In this document: positions 26,907 to 36,542 of the stretch, one piece after another
Layout of the letters: every line of letters starts with the position of its first letter
Position numbering within the stretch: position 1 is the first letter of the stretch
NCBI GenBank assembly: GCA_023228985.1
Contig: JALOAC010000004.1
Location: forward strand, 101,750-165,749
Direction of reading: 5' to 3'
Length of the DNA stretch: 64,000 bases
Origin: Thiopseudomonas sp.
GTDB taxonomy: Bacteria > Pseudomonadota > Gammaproteobacteria > Pseudomonadales > Pseudomonadaceae
The notes under the pieces: model-generated
The model's database searches: none
The model's input: only the letters and a program-made list of their open reading frames with translations
What the model was told of the DNA's origin: nothing
Position numbers and translations under genes: made by a program

Positions 26907-27524
26907 TTAGCGGCGAATAACGCCAACGCTTAAACCTTCGATAACCAGCTCTTGCTGGCGTAAGTCAACCTTGATAGGTTCGTACTCTTCATTCTCGGCA
27001 ATAAGCCAAACAATATTACCTTCGCGTTTATAGCGTTTTACCGTTACTTCATCATCAAGGCGAGCTACTACAATCTGACCGTTATGGGCGACCTGTGTGC
27101 TGTGTACAGCAAGCAAATCACCGTCGAGAATCCCAACGTCCTTCATGCTCATACCACGCACTTGCAGCAAGTAATCGGCCTTGGGGTGGAAAAAGTCTGG
27201 ATCCATTTGGCAGGTATTTTCTATATGTTGCTCAGCAAGGATTGGAGCACCGGCAGCAACTCGACCAATAATAGGTAGTTCATTTTCAGCTAAAGACGGT
27301 TGCTCTGGCTCAAAATCAACAATGCGTAAGCCGCGCGAGGCGCCGGAAATCATTTCGATAACACCTTTGCGTGCTAAGGCTTTGAGGTGATCTTCGGCAG
27401 CATTAGGCGAGCGAAAGCCAAGCTGCTGTGCCATTTCGATACGAGTAGGTGGATAGCCGTGTTCGCTAATCCACCCTTTAAGGAATTCTAAAACTTCAGC
27501 CTGACGCTTAGTGAGCTTGACCAT
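26907..27524 (-). CDS. lexA: SOS repressor LexA
   Basis: LexA represses DNA-damage genes and cleaves itself when RecA is activated. The 205-aa protein has an N-terminal winged helix (1-68), the cleavage site A91-G92 in GRVAAGAP, and the catalytic dyad S126 (GMSMKD) and K163 (TVKRY). I start at ATG 27524 (MVKLTKRQAEVLEFLK). The longer frame to 27560 runs through the LexA operator and is not coding. Confidence 0.97.
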   Translation of the reverse strand: MVKLTKRQAEVLEFLKGWISEHGYPPTRIEMAQQLGFRSPNAAEDHLKALARKGVIEMISGASRGLRIVDFEPEQPSLAENELPIIGRVAAGAPILAEQHIENTCQMDPDFFHPKADYLLQVRGMSMKDVGILDGDLLAVHSTQVAHNGQIVVARLDDEVTVKRYKREGNIVWLIAENEEYEPIKVDLRQQELVIEGLSVGVIRR

Positions 27525-27534
27525 AACAAAATAC

Positions 27535-27550
27535 CTGTTTATTAATACAG
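27535..27550. promoter_or_regulatory. LexA box 1 of lexA-sulA
   Basis: CTGTTTATTAATACAG is a close match to the 16-bp SOS box CTGTATATATATACAG and lies 11 bp upstream of the lexA start codon. Confidence 0.9.
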
Positions 27551-27553
27551 TAG

Positions 27554-27569
27554 CTGGCATTATATACAG
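27554..27569. promoter_or_regulatory. LexA box 2 of lexA-sulA
   Basis: CTGGCATTATATACAG is a second SOS box, 3 bp from the first. Tandem boxes allow tight cooperative autoregulation, as known for lexA genes. Confidence 0.85.
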
Positions 27570-27615
27570 TAGTTGGTGGCTGGCAAGCTTATATTTTAAT
27601 TAAGAATGTGAGCGC

Positions 27616-28497
27616 TTAGGTTAAATCGCTGAGGGTTAACAGAAATTCTGTTGCGTCCTGTGCGCCGGCTTTGCGTAAGCCCTGGCCAAGAGTGTCTGAA
27701 AGGATTTCATGACGAGGCAAGAGCAATACCTCTATGGGATGTGAGCCACGCAGTAGTGGTAAACGGGCATAAGGCACGCGATAATTCACCAAATACTGCA
27801 TAAAAGAGTTTTCACTCCATGCGTTTTCGGGCATCACTAGCACATGATAATGTTGCTGCAAAAAAAGTAATTCCGATTTATTAAGCACGATCCGGTTTAC
27901 GAGAACCGGCTTGTTTAAAGCCAACTCTCGGCGTCTGGCATAAACAATGGCGCAGGTTAGTTCAAGCGAGCGCTGCTCTGGAGCCCAGAAATAATTCAAG
28001 CCTAGCCATGAAGCAGAAAGCAGCTGGACTGCTTTTTTTTGTTTAAAGTCAGGAATGGCTTTGTGCAATACTTTGTCAAAATCACGCATACTAATGATGC
28101 GAATATCGCGGCACAGTTCGCTACCAGAAATTTCTTCTAGGCTTTGGTATTGCAGCGCCTGCGGTTGGTTAAAATTAATACCGTAAATATCACGCAGATC
28201 AAACAAACTCAGCATGTATTCCTCGGTTGAGACGATATTTTTTAGAAAAGCATGAGCAGCGGCTTTATCTTCTTGCACTGGCCCAGAAAGGGCGTTGCGC
28301 GGCAGGTTCACCAGATGTTGCAAGTTTAGGTTTTGTTTCCAATGTATACTGAGTTCTGGCAATTTAAGCAGTGGAAAAACAAGCTGCACGCTGTTGGCAA
28401 CTTGTTTAGCGGTAAACAGGCGATTTTGTTGCGTAGAGCGCCCCGTTAAGGCAGCACCGATGCGCGATAAAATTGAATTCCTTGTTGGTTGATTCAT
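27616..28497 (-). CDS. Hypothetical protein, 293 aa, next to lexA
   Basis: I do not recognise this family. The 293-aa product has no evident signal peptide or membrane helix and is soluble-looking, with few Cys. It contains clusters such as HWKQNLNLQHL near 53 and RRRELALNKPVLVNRIVLNKSELLFLQ near 185, and two RLPLLRGSHPIEVLLLPRHE-type strand-rich parts near the end. It reads away from the divergent DUF2835 gene and toward lexA, with about 90 bp between its stop and the lexA start. No LexA box was seen at its own start. Confidence 0.7.
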   Translation of the reverse strand: MNQPTRNSILSRIGAALTGRSTQQNRLFTAKQVANSVQLVFPLLKLPELSIHWKQNLNLQHLVNLPRNALSGPVQEDKAAAHAFLKNIVSTEEYMLSLFDLRDIYGINFNQPQALQYQSLEEISGSELCRDIRIISMRDFDKVLHKAIPDFKQKKAVQLLSASWLGLNYFWAPEQRSLELTCAIVYARRRELALNKPVLVNRIVLNKSELLFLQQHYHVLVMPENAWSENSFMQYLVNYRVPYARLPLLRGSHPIEVLLLPRHEILSDTLGQGLRKAGAQDATEFLLTLSDLT

Positions 28498-28591
28498 GCC
28501 TGTAAAACCTTATGCAAACAGCAGCAACGTTTATAAATCCTATTTATAATAAGTTCAAGAGTGATTATTAAATTTTGAGTGGAAGTCGGCC

Positions 28592-28810
28592 ATGTTTCGC
28601 TTGCATTTAGATGTTTCTCTGTCCGCTGATGAATTCCTGCGAGTTTATCAGGGAACGGCTAATCGTGTTTTTATTCGTAGCAGGGAAGGGCGCAGCGTAA
28701 GCCTTCCTGCAAAATATTTACAGCCTTACCTTACCCATGAAGGTGTTCATGGCAGCTTTATTATGACTTTTGGTCAAGGTGGTAAACTGATTTCGCTAGT
28801 ACCAGAGTGA
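28592..28810 (+). CDS. DUF2835 family protein
   Basis: A 72-aa protein with the size and sequence style of DUF2835 (SADEFLRVYQGTANRVFIRSREGRSVSLPAKYLQPYLTHEGVHG is the core, at residues 11-54). The function is unknown. It is a single small gene between divergent 27616-28497 and pyrD, with a GGAAG site upstream of the ATG. Confidence 0.75.
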   Translation: MFRLHLDVSLSADEFLRVYQGTANRVFIRSREGRSVSLPAKYLQPYLTHEGVHGSFIMTFGQGGKLISLVPE

Positions 28811-28871
28811 CATATAGCTATAATGCTGCTTATTCCTACCCTTTACCTTCTAAATGATTAAAGCCAAATTT

Positions 28872-29918
28872 ATGTATAAATTAACTCGCAATCTAATGTT
28901 TAAACTTTCCCCAGAAACGACCCATGATTTGTCTATTGATTTACTGGGTATGTCTGGTCGCCTAGGTTTAACTAAAGCTTTTTGCAAGCATCCAGCACAG
29001 CTTCCGACTAGGGTGATGGGTATAGATTTTCCCAATCCTGTGGGTTTGGCGGCAGGTTTAGATAAAAATGGCGATGCCATCTTAGGCTTGTCGGGTTTGG
29101 GTTTTGGCTTTATCGAGATAGGCACCATCACCCCAAGAGCGCAGCCAGGCAACCCCAAGCCGCGTATATTTCGCTTGCCGCATGCACAGGCGATTATTAA
29201 CCGTATGGGCTTTAATAATAAAGGGGTGGATTACCTGCTGGAGCGCGTCAAAAACGCCCAGTTTTCTGGTGTGTTGGGCATCAATATTGGTAAAAATATT
29301 GACACCCCTGTTGAACGTGCAGCGGATGACTACCTGCTTTGTTTAGATAAGGTGTATCAGCATGCCAGTTATATCACCGTTAATATCAGCTCGCCCAATA
29401 CTCCGGGCCTGCGAAGCTTGCAGTTTGGTGACTCTTTAAAAGAGCTGTTGGAAACCTTGCAACGTCGCCAAGAAGATTTGACTCAAATGCATGATAAGCG
29501 TGTGCCCATTGCCGTAAAAATCGCGCCCGATATGACGGATGAAGAAATTGAGCAAGTAGCACAAATAGTTCTCGACTGTGGTATGGACGGTATTATTGCC
29601 ACCAATACCACGCTTGAGCGTAAAGGCGTTGAAGGCATGCGTTATGCCGAAGAGGCTGGTGGTTTGTCAGGTGCGCCGGTGCGCGAGCAAAGCACCCATG
29701 TAGTCAAGGTGTTAGCAGAGCATCTCAAAGGGCGTTTACCTATTATTGCCGTGGGTGGTATCAATTCTGGCGAGCATGCTGCCGAAAAAATTGCTGCTGG
29801 AGCCAGTCTGGTGCAAATATATTCAGGTTTTATTTACCAAGGACCCGCTTTGATTCGTGAGTCGGTGGATGCGATAGCCAGTATTCGTAACAGCCAAGCA
29901 GGTGAGCAACAAGAATGA
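28872..29918 (+). CDS. pyrD: Dihydroorotate dehydrogenase (quinone), class 2
   Basis: Membrane-associated flavoenzyme of pyrimidine synthesis that oxidises dihydroorotate with quinone. The 348-aa product starts MYKLTRNLMFKLSPETTHDLS, as class 2 PyrD does, with an amphipathic quinone-site helix. It then shows NPVGLAAGLDKN, the catalytic-Ser motif NISSPNTPGL (Ser about 175) and GGINSG. I prefer the ATG at 28872 over 28854 because family members begin there. The stop overlaps the rlmKL ATG. Confidence 0.94.
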   Translation: MYKLTRNLMFKLSPETTHDLSIDLLGMSGRLGLTKAFCKHPAQLPTRVMGIDFPNPVGLAAGLDKNGDAILGLSGLGFGFIEIGTITPRAQPGNPKPRIFRLPHAQAIINRMGFNNKGVDYLLERVKNAQFSGVLGINIGKNIDTPVERAADDYLLCLDKVYQHASYITVNISSPNTPGLRSLQFGDSLKELLETLQRRQEDLTQMHDKRVPIAVKIAPDMTDEEIEQVAQIVLDCGMDGIIATNTTLERKGVEGMRYAEEAGGLSGAPVREQSTHVVKVLAEHLKGRLPIIAVGGINSGEHAAEKIAAGASLVQIYSGFIYQGPALIRESVDAIASIRNSQAGEQQE

Positions 29919-32104
29919 CACATTCCAAGCTGTACTCAGTAGAACTTACTTGCCCCAAAAGCCTTGAAGGCTTGCTGCTTGAAGAGGCGCAATCACTGGG
30001 TTTACAACAGGCCAAAGAGCGTCCTGCCGGTGTTAGTGGTCTGGCAAGCCTAGAAGATGCCTACCGCATGTGCCTGTGGTCACGCCTAGCTAACCGTGTG
30101 TTATTGGTGCTGACCCAAGTAAAAATTGCTAATGCCGACGAGCTTTATGCCGCCGTGCAAAGCATTGACTGGTATGAACATCTTGATGCTAAAGGCAGCC
30201 TTGCGGTTGATTTTAGTGGTCGTGGCAGCGGCATTGATAACACCCACTTTGGTGCGCTGAAGGTTAAAGATGCCATTGTCGATGCGCTGCGCGACAAAGA
30301 CGGAAATCGTCCTATGGTTGAAAAAAACCAGCCTGATTTGCGTGTGCACGCTCATATTCAACGTGGTCAACTTACCTTGGCCATAGACCTGTCCGGCGCG
30401 AGCCTGCACCAGCGTGGCTATCGACTACAGCAGGGTGCGGCACCTTTAAAAGAAAACCTCGCTGCTGCTATTTTGCTGCGTGCTGGTTGGCCGCAACTGG
30501 CTAAACAAGGTTACGCATTGAGCGATCCTATGTGCGGCATGGGTACTTTCTTAATTGAAGGCGCCATGATGGCTGCGGATGTAGCTCCGGGTTTGCAGCG
30601 CGAATACTGGGGGTTCGATAAATGGTTGGGGCATCAGCCAGACATTTGGCAGCAGCTTACCGATGAAGCCAAACAAAGAGCCGAGCAGGGATTAAAGCAA
30701 CCACCGTTATGGATTCGTGGCTATGAAGCCGATCCAAGATTGATGCAGCCAGCGCGTAACAATATTGAGCGTGCAGGCCTGTCAGAGTGGATAAAAATTT
30801 ATCAGGGCGAGTTAGCGACTTTTGCACCGCAGCCTGATAAAGGCCAAGCCGGTTTGGTGGTATGTAATCCGCCTTATGGCGAACGATTAGGTGATGAGGC
30901 GAGCTTGCTGTATCTCTATCAACACTTAGGCGAGCGCTTGCGTACTAACTGTTTGGGTTGGCAGGCCGCGATTTTTACCGGTGCACCTGAGTTAGGTCGG
31001 CGTATGGGTTTACGCAGCCATAAGCAATATGCCTTTTTTAACGGTGCTATTCCTTGTCGTTTATTGCTGTTTGATGTGCAGCCAGAACAGTTTGTTTTGG
31101 CGGGACAGAAACACAAACAGGGTGATACGGCTGCCAATGATGCCAAACAAGAACCCGCCATGCTCAGTGTGGGTGGGCAAATGTTTGCTAACCGACTGCA
31201 AAAAAACCGCAAACAGCTCAATAAATGGCTGAACAAAAATCAAATCAGTTGTTACCGCCTCTATGATGCCGATATGCCGGAATATGCATTGGCGATTGAT
31301 ATCTATGGTGATTGGGTGCATGTGCAAGAATATGCAGCGCCCAGCTCAGTGGATGCTGATAAAGCACAAGCACGCTTATTGGATGCCTTAGCGGCAATCC
31401 CTCAGGCATTAGACATACCCAGTGAGCGCATCGTATTAAAGCGTCGTGAGCGTCAAGCGGGTTTGCGTCAATACGAACGCCAAGCTGATAAGGGTGAGTT
31501 CTTAGAAGTGCAGGAAGGCGGGGCTAAGCTGCTGGTTAATCTGACTGATTACTTGGATACCGGTGTGTTTTTAGATCACCGCCCCATGCGTATGCGGATT
31601 CAGCAGGAAGCCCAGGGCAAACGTTTTCTTAACCTATATTGCTATACCGGCGCTGCTACTGTGCATGCGGCAATCGGTGGTGCGCGAACAACCACCAGCG
31701 TGGATTTGTCAAAAACCTACCTAGATTGGGCCAAACGTAATTTGGCGTTAAATGGTTTTTCTGAAAAGCACCAACTGGTTCAAGCAGATGTGATGCATTG
31801 GCTCGCTGAACAGCAAGGTAGTTACGATTTAATTTTTATCGATCCGCCTACTTTCTCTAACTCCAAGCGCATGCAGGGCTTTTTTGATGTGCAGCGCGAT
31901 CAACTGCCTTTATTACAACAAGCCATGCGTCTATTGGCACCTGCAGGTGTGCTATACTTTTCCAATAATTTCCGCCGCTTTGAATTGGATGCCAAACTCA
32001 GCGAAGATTATCAAGTCGAAGAAATCAGTGCGCAAACTATCGACACTGATTTTGTCCGTAACAGCAAGATACACCGCGCTTGGCGCTTCACACATAAAGT
32101 CTGA
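29915..32104 (+). CDS. rlmL: Bifunctional 23S rRNA methyltransferase RlmKL
   Basis: Two methyltransferases in one chain: the N-terminal half (THUMP domain about 45-155, motif NPPYGERLG near 318) makes m2G2445, and the C-terminal half (Rossmann fold with IDPPTFSNSK near 645) makes m7G2069 in 23S rRNA. The 729-aa length fits RlmKL. It is translationally coupled to pyrD through an ATGA overlap. In Pseudomonas aeruginosa rmf sits close by; I see no rmf here. Confidence 0.93.
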   Translation: MTHSKLYSVELTCPKSLEGLLLEEAQSLGLQQAKERPAGVSGLASLEDAYRMCLWSRLANRVLLVLTQVKIANADELYAAVQSIDWYEHLDAKGSLAVDFSGRGSGIDNTHFGALKVKDAIVDALRDKDGNRPMVEKNQPDLRVHAHIQRGQLTLAIDLSGASLHQRGYRLQQGAAPLKENLAAAILLRAGWPQLAKQGYALSDPMCGMGTFLIEGAMMAADVAPGLQREYWGFDKWLGHQPDIWQQLTDEAKQRAEQGLKQPPLWIRGYEADPRLMQPARNNIERAGLSEWIKIYQGELATFAPQPDKGQAGLVVCNPPYGERLGDEASLLYLYQHLGERLRTNCLGWQAAIFTGAPELGRRMGLRSHKQYAFFNGAIPCRLLLFDVQPEQFVLAGQKHKQGDTAANDAKQEPAMLSVGGQMFANRLQKNRKQLNKWLNKNQISCYRLYDADMPEYALAIDIYGDWVHVQEYAAPSSVDADKAQARLLDALAAIPQALDIPSERIVLKRRERQAGLRQYERQADKGEFLEVQEGGAKLLVNLTDYLDTGVFLDHRPMRMRIQQEAQGKRFLNLYCYTGAATVHAAIGGARTTTSVDLSKTYLDWAKRNLALNGFSEKHQLVQADVMHWLAEQQGSYDLIFIDPPTFSNSKRMQGFFDVQRDQLPLLQQAMRLLAPAGVLYFSNNFRRFELDAKLSEDYQVEEISAQTIDTDFVRNSKIHRAWRFTHKV

Positions 32105-32169
32105 TAACTCTTAATCAGGCGCATATTTCTAATTTTAAAACTCAGTTATGTCCACCGGGAGGTGCCACT

Positions 32170-33051
32170 ATGTCAGATACACCCATCCAGCCACCAGCTG
32201 GAGAAAAATTACAAAAAGTATTAGCCCGTTTAGGTATCGCTTCGCGCCGAGAAGCCGAGCAATGGATTAAAGACGGTCGTATTCAGGTTAACGATAAGCG
32301 TGCCACTTTAGGTCAGAGAGTGTTTGCTAAAGACAGTTTTACTGTGGACGGTCGACCTGTTAAGCAAGATCCAGAGCAAGGCATTTTGCGCCGCGTGATT
32401 ATTTATAATAAACCCGAAGGTGAGGTCTGTACTCGCCACGATCCAGAGGGGCGGCCAACGGTTTTTTCCCGGTTACCTAAACTCAAAGGCGGTCGCTGGG
32501 TTAATATTGGCCGTTTAGATATCAATACCACAGGTTTGCTGATGTTTACTACGGACGGTGAGCTGGCTAATCGCTTGATGCACCCCTCGTATAATATGGA
32601 CCGCGAGTATGCTGTACGCGTGCGTGGCGAAGTGACCGAGGAGATGATCGAAAATCTTAAAAAAGGTGTCATGCTAGAAGACGGCATGGCCAAGTTTAGT
32701 GATGTCCAGGTGGCTCCCGAAGGCGATGGTTTGAATCGCTGGTATCATTGCGTGGTGATGGAAGGACGCAATCGAGAAGTGCGCCGTCTATGGGAATCCC
32801 AAGGCGTGGTTGTTAGCCGCTTGAAGCGTGTACGTTTTGGGCCGGTATTTTTAACCGCAGATATCAGTCTGGGGCGCTGGCGAGAAATGACTCAGTATGA
32901 GACCAACATACTGAGTAAAGAAGTACAGCTTGAGCCAGTTGCTTTGCCAGAGATTACCCAAAAGCAGCGAGAGAAGGTGCAGCGCCAAGAGCGTAGGCTG
33001 GCAAAGCCAGTGAACACAAGAACAGCACGCTACAAAAAGCCAAGAGCATAG
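32170..33051 (+). CDS. rluB: 23S rRNA pseudouridine synthase RluB-like
   Basis: The 293-aa protein has an N-terminal S4 RNA-binding domain (EKLQKVLARLGIASRREAEQWI) and the RsuA-family catalytic motif GRLDINTTGLL with the nucleophile Asp. It ends in a basic tail, as RluB does; RluB makes pseudouridine 2605 in 23S rRNA. RluE/RluF are less likely given size and tail. It is often found next to scpB; here scpB is about 26 kb away. An GGGAGGTG site precedes the ATG. Confidence 0.88.
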   Translation: MSDTPIQPPAGEKLQKVLARLGIASRREAEQWIKDGRIQVNDKRATLGQRVFAKDSFTVDGRPVKQDPEQGILRRVIIYNKPEGEVCTRHDPEGRPTVFSRLPKLKGGRWVNIGRLDINTTGLLMFTTDGELANRLMHPSYNMDREYAVRVRGEVTEEMIENLKKGVMLEDGMAKFSDVQVAPEGDGLNRWYHCVVMEGRNREVRRLWESQGVVVSRLKRVRFGPVFLTADISLGRWREMTQYETNILSKEVQLEPVALPEITQKQREKVQRQERRLAKPVNTRTARYKKPRA

Positions 33052-33071
33052 GTTTAAGCCTCCCGTCCAAG

Positions 33072-33108
33072 TTGAAATTGCAGGCCAACCCTAGCCTGCA
33101 ATTTTCAA
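33072..33108. terminator. Hairpin at the convergent rluB / GGDEF gene ends
   Basis: TTGAAATTGCAGGC pairs with GCCTGCAATTTTCAA (one bulge). The right arm contains the last codons of the minus-strand gene. It probably serves rluB or both genes. Confidence 0.5.
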
Positions 33109-34020
33109 ACAGTTTCGTCCGCTACGTTTAGCTGTATAAAGCGCATAATCTGAGCGCTGAATAAAGCTATCTTGTTCCTCAGCATCATGCATGGTTGCGC
33201 AGCCTAAACTGGCAGATAACATGACTGACTGATCATTGAAGTCGATAACGAGCTTTTCAATGGCATGGCGGATACGCTCGCCTACCAGTTGCGCATAATC
33301 GCTACAGGTGTTAGGTAACGTTATTAAAAACTCCTCTCCGCCGAAGCGAAATATCGCATCACTGGTGCGTAGCTGTAATTGCAATAGCTTGGAGATTTCA
33401 ATCAAAACTTGGTCACCGCAAGCATGACCATAGGTGTCGTTGATATTCTTAAAGTAATCAATATCCAGCATGATAATTGATAGCGGTTGCATAGCACGCC
33501 TAGCCGCATCCATATCGCGCTGCAGAGTTTTGTTCATGGCAGCACGATTGCCAACACCGGTTAGCGGATCTAACAGCGCGCTTTGAACGGCTGCATGGTA
33601 TTTCAGCCCGTTGCGCAGTGGGAAAATCAGGCTAGTGGTGAGGCTTTCAAAGCTAATAAGCTCCTGCTCATGAAATCTCTTCGAGCGCTGCAAGAATAAA
33701 TCACCTAAGTATTCACCTTGGAAGGTTAGGCGGTAATTCACGGCGTAGAGTGCATCGGCAGCGCCTATTTTTACGTTCACGCTTTGCGCGGTATGCAAAT
33801 AATGCACGGCGTCATAACGCACTAAATACTGACTGCTCTGAAAAAATATCTCCATAATTTCAGCAATATCTAAAGTGGTTTGCAACTGACCACTAATTAG
33901 TTGGCTTACTTCCGTATAGCTGGCTGGAGACTTAATGGCAGCAGTTTTAGCTTGGGAGTCCGCCCGCATTAATTGAGCTAACTCGAAATCAACTACATTG
34001 GAAACCTGTGGCATGCTCAT
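33091..34020 (-). CDS. Diguanylate cyclase (GGDEF domain)
   Basis: Makes the second messenger cyclic di-GMP. The 309-aa soluble protein has a non-enzymatic N-terminal region (about 1-145, GAF-like in build) and a C-terminal GGDEF domain with the active motif RFGGEEF. An RxxD inhibitory site (RTSD) lies exactly five residues before it, so product feedback is expected. DPLTGVGNRAAM marks the domain start. No membrane helix is seen. The sensory input is unknown. Confidence 0.9.
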   Translation of the reverse strand: MSMPQVSNVVDFELAQLMRADSQAKTAAIKSPASYTEVSQLISGQLQTTLDIAEIMEIFFQSSQYLVRYDAVHYLHTAQSVNVKIGAADALYAVNYRLTFQGEYLGDLFLQRSKRFHEQELISFESLTTSLIFPLRNGLKYHAAVQSALLDPLTGVGNRAAMNKTLQRDMDAARRAMQPLSIIMLDIDYFKNINDTYGHACGDQVLIEISKLLQLQLRTSDAIFRFGGEEFLITLPNTCSDYAQLVGERIRHAIEKLVIDFNDQSVMLSASLGCATMHDAEEQDSFIQRSDYALYTAKRSGRNCLKIAG

Positions 34021-34242
34021 AATAATAACTCGCTTGTCTTTTTGATTTCCTAAGTTAAAGCTATTTTCATGCCATGTTTTTATTTCCCATATAAATCAGC
34101 TAGTTATGTTTTTTTGTTTGTGTGGGAAAGATGTGTTAAAGGCGAGAGTGGCGATATAATGTCACCTATCTGTATTGCTATTATTTTTTGACGCTGACGC
34201 TGACGCGGAAGGCTGCTGGCTGGGGAGCTAAAGTTGATGCAA

Positions 34243-34270
34243 GAGCACGTAGCATCTAAGCTGCGTGCTC
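34243..34270 (-). terminator. Terminator-like hairpin after yciK
   Basis: GAGCACGTAGC pairs with GCTGCGTGCTC (one G-U) around a six-base loop, 17 bp beyond the yciK stop. The T-run is poor. The remaining gap to 34020 shows nothing I can assign. Confidence 0.45.
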
Positions 34271-34286
34271 AGCAAGCAGGGGACTG

Positions 34287-35024
34287 TTATTGTGCGTTTA
34301 GGGCTTGGCCGTTGATGCCTTGGCTGTCAGGACCCATGAGGTACAGGTAAACCGGCATGATCTCTTCGGGGGTTGGATTGTTGTTTGGGTTTTCGCCCGG
34401 ATAGGCGGTGGCGCGCATAGAGGTGCGGGTAGCACCGGGATTCACGCTGTTAGCGCGGACATGGGTTTCATCCAGCTCGTCGGCCACTACCTGCATTAAG
34501 CCTTCGGTAGCGAACTTAGAGACGGCATATGCGCCCCAATACGCACGGCCTATGCGACCTACTCCGCTGGAGGTGTAAATAATTGACGCATCTTTGGACA
34601 GGCGCAATAAGGGTAGAAGTGCGCGCGTCAAAGAAAAGGTTGCCTGCACGTTTACCTGCATGACTTGAGCAAACTTCTCATCAGCAAGTTGTTCAATGGG
34701 CGTGCGCGGACCAAGAATAGAAGCGTTGTGTAGCAAACCGTCAAGACAGCTAAATTCCTGTTCAATCATCGCACCCAGTTCATCAATTTGAACGGTTGTG
34801 GCGTGTTCCAGATCCAGTGGTACCACTACAGGTTCTGGATGTCCTGCAGCGCTGATCTCATCATAGACTTGGTTAAGATTGCTTTCTGTTTTACCCAGCA
34901 AGAGCACAGTCGCTCCGTGAGCGGCATAGGTTTTTGCGGCGGCAGCGCCAATACCGCGACCAGCGCCTGTTACTAATACAGTGCGACCTTTTAGTAGATC
35001 GGGTTTCGCTTTGTAATCAAACAT
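34287..35024 (-). CDS. yciK: YciK-type short-chain dehydrogenase
   Basis: A 245-aa SDR oxidoreductase with the cofactor motif VTGAGRGIGAA near residue 18 and the catalytic YAVSK (about 170). YciK proteins follow mupP and ubiG in Pseudomonas; the substrate is not established. Its start overlaps the mupP stop by 8 bp, so it belongs to the ubiG-mupP-yciK operon. Confidence 0.87.
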   Translation of the reverse strand: MFDYKAKPDLLKGRTVLVTGAGRGIGAAAAKTYAAHGATVLLLGKTESNLNQVYDEISAAGHPEPVVVPLDLEHATTVQIDELGAMIEQEFSCLDGLLHNASILGPRTPIEQLADEKFAQVMQVNVQATFSLTRALLPLLRLSKDASIIYTSSGVGRIGRAYWGAYAVSKFATEGLMQVVADELDETHVRANSVNPGATRTSMRATAYPGENPNNNPTPEEIMPVYLYLMGPDSQGINGQALNAQ

Positions 35025-35706
35025 TTACAGCTCTCTCATTGGTAAATAATAAGGGTTTTAACTCAGCCAGAAGCTGTTCTGATTGAGCAATAAAATGGTC
35101 TGCCCCCCAGCTTTGTGGGTTGTCGGTGTGTTTATGGTAGCCATAACCCACCGCAATGCTCGGCATCTCGGCTGCCTTAGCCGCTTGGATGTCGCGCTGG
35201 TCGTCGCCAAGATAGATAGTGTGTTTGGGTGCTATAGCGAGTTTTTGGCAGGCTAGCAGCAGCATTTCGGGTGCAGGTTTGGCTTGGCTTACGTGCTCGG
35301 GACAAACGAGCGCAGCCATGCGTTCAAGTAAGCCCAGCTGCTGCAAAACAGGCTCAGCAAATTGCACAGGCTTATTAGTTGCCACGCCCCAAGGAATACG
35401 ATGTTGGTCGAGATGGTTAAGCAATTCGGGCAAGCCTGCAAAGGGACGTGTATAGCGCGTACAGCTGTCTTGGTAGCGCTGTAAGAAATCATCTTTGCAG
35501 GCGCTAAATTCAGCATCATTGGCTGTTAACTCCAGCGCCGTGCTAACCATAGCCACTGCACCAGCGGAAGCCTGTTGCCGAATACAGCTCTCGTCTATTG
35601 CCAGCATGCCGCGCTCATGCCGCATTTGCTGCAGGATGGCAATAAAGTCTTGCGCGCTGTCCACAAGAGTGCCGTCGAGATCAAATAAAACCGCCCGTAT
35701 GTTCAT
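35017..35706 (-). CDS. mupP: HAD phosphatase MupP (N-acetylmuramic acid 6-phosphate phosphatase)
   Basis: A 229-aa HAD-superfamily hydrolase with motif I DLDGTLVDS (nucleophile D8 region), motif II ATNKP and motif III/IV GDDQRDIQAA. In Pseudomonas the gene between ubiG and yciK is mupP, which dephosphorylates MurNAc-6-P in the anhydromuropeptide recycling route and affects fosfomycin and beta-lactam response. A phosphoglycolate phosphatase annotation is the common alternative; the gene order favours MupP. Confidence 0.85.
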   Translation of the reverse strand: MNIRAVLFDLDGTLVDSAQDFIAILQQMRHERGMLAIDESCIRQQASAGAVAMVSTALELTANDAEFSACKDDFLQRYQDSCTRYTRPFAGLPELLNHLDQHRIPWGVATNKPVQFAEPVLQQLGLLERMAALVCPEHVSQAKPAPEMLLLACQKLAIAPKHTIYLGDDQRDIQAAKAAEMPSIAVGYGYHKHTDNPQSWGADHFIAQSEQLLAELKPLLFTNERAVNV

Positions 35707-35712
35707 GTTGAA

Positions 35713-36411
35713 TCAGAGTGGCTTGCTGCAATGCAGCATATAGTTCACATCCACATCGCTTTCTAGCTTGTAACGTTTTGACAGCGGGTTGTAGGTTAAG
35801 CCGATAATGTCGTGGGTGTGCAAACCTGCTTCACGACTCCAGGCGCCTAGCTCAGAAGGTTTGATAAACTTCTTGTAATCGTGCGTGCCGCGCGGCAGCA
35901 TGCGTAACACATATTCAGCACCCACCACGGCTAGCAAATAGGCCTTGGGGTTGCGGTTAATCGTAGAGAAAAACACCTGTCCACCCGGTTTCACCAAGTG
36001 ATAGCACGCCTGAATAATCGAGGCGGGGTCGGGGACGTGCTCAAGCATTTCCAAGCAAGTGACCACATCAAACTGCTCTGGCATCTCTTCTGCCAGCTGC
36101 TCGGCAGTAATTTGCCGGTAATCCACTTCAACGCCGGTTTCTAACTGATGCAGGCGGGCAACGGCTAAAGGTGCTTCGCCCATATCAATGCCGGTGACTT
36201 CGGCGCCGCGCAGCGCCATGGCTTCACTTAGAATGCCACCGCCACAACCCACGTCCAAGACACGCTTGCCGGCCAGTGGCGCACGCTGATCAATCCAGTT
36301 AACTCTGAGCGGATTAATCTCATGCAGGGGTTTAAATTCGCTTTCGCGATCCCACCAGCGATGAGCCAAGGCTTCGAATTTAGCAACTTCCAACTGATCG
36401 ACGTTAGGCAT
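35713..36411 (-). CDS. ubiG: Ubiquinone biosynthesis O-methyltransferase UbiG
   Basis: This SAM-dependent enzyme performs both O-methylations in ubiquinone synthesis. The 232-aa protein begins with the UbiG-type region FEALAHRWWDRESEFKPLH and has the SAM-binding motif VLDVGCGGGILSE near residue 52. It ends 6 bp before mupP in the same operon. Confidence 0.94.
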   Translation of the reverse strand: MPNVDQLEVAKFEALAHRWWDRESEFKPLHEINPLRVNWIDQRAPLAGKRVLDVGCGGGILSEAMALRGAEVTGIDMGEAPLAVARLHQLETGVEVDYRQITAEQLAEEMPEQFDVVTCLEMLEHVPDPASIIQACYHLVKPGGQVFFSTINRNPKAYLLAVVGAEYVLRMLPRGTHDYKKFIKPSELGAWSREAGLHTHDIIGLTYNPLSKRYKLESDVDVNYMLHCSKPL

Positions 36412-36542
36412 GGAGATTCCTGTAATTGGTTAAAAATAATGCCGCACATAATGCCAGCTTTGATTGATTTTTGCTGCACTGTGCAGCTGCTTCCGGGTTG
36501 TTTGCAGAGTTTCTGATCGATATTCTGCTTCAATAAAGAGTT

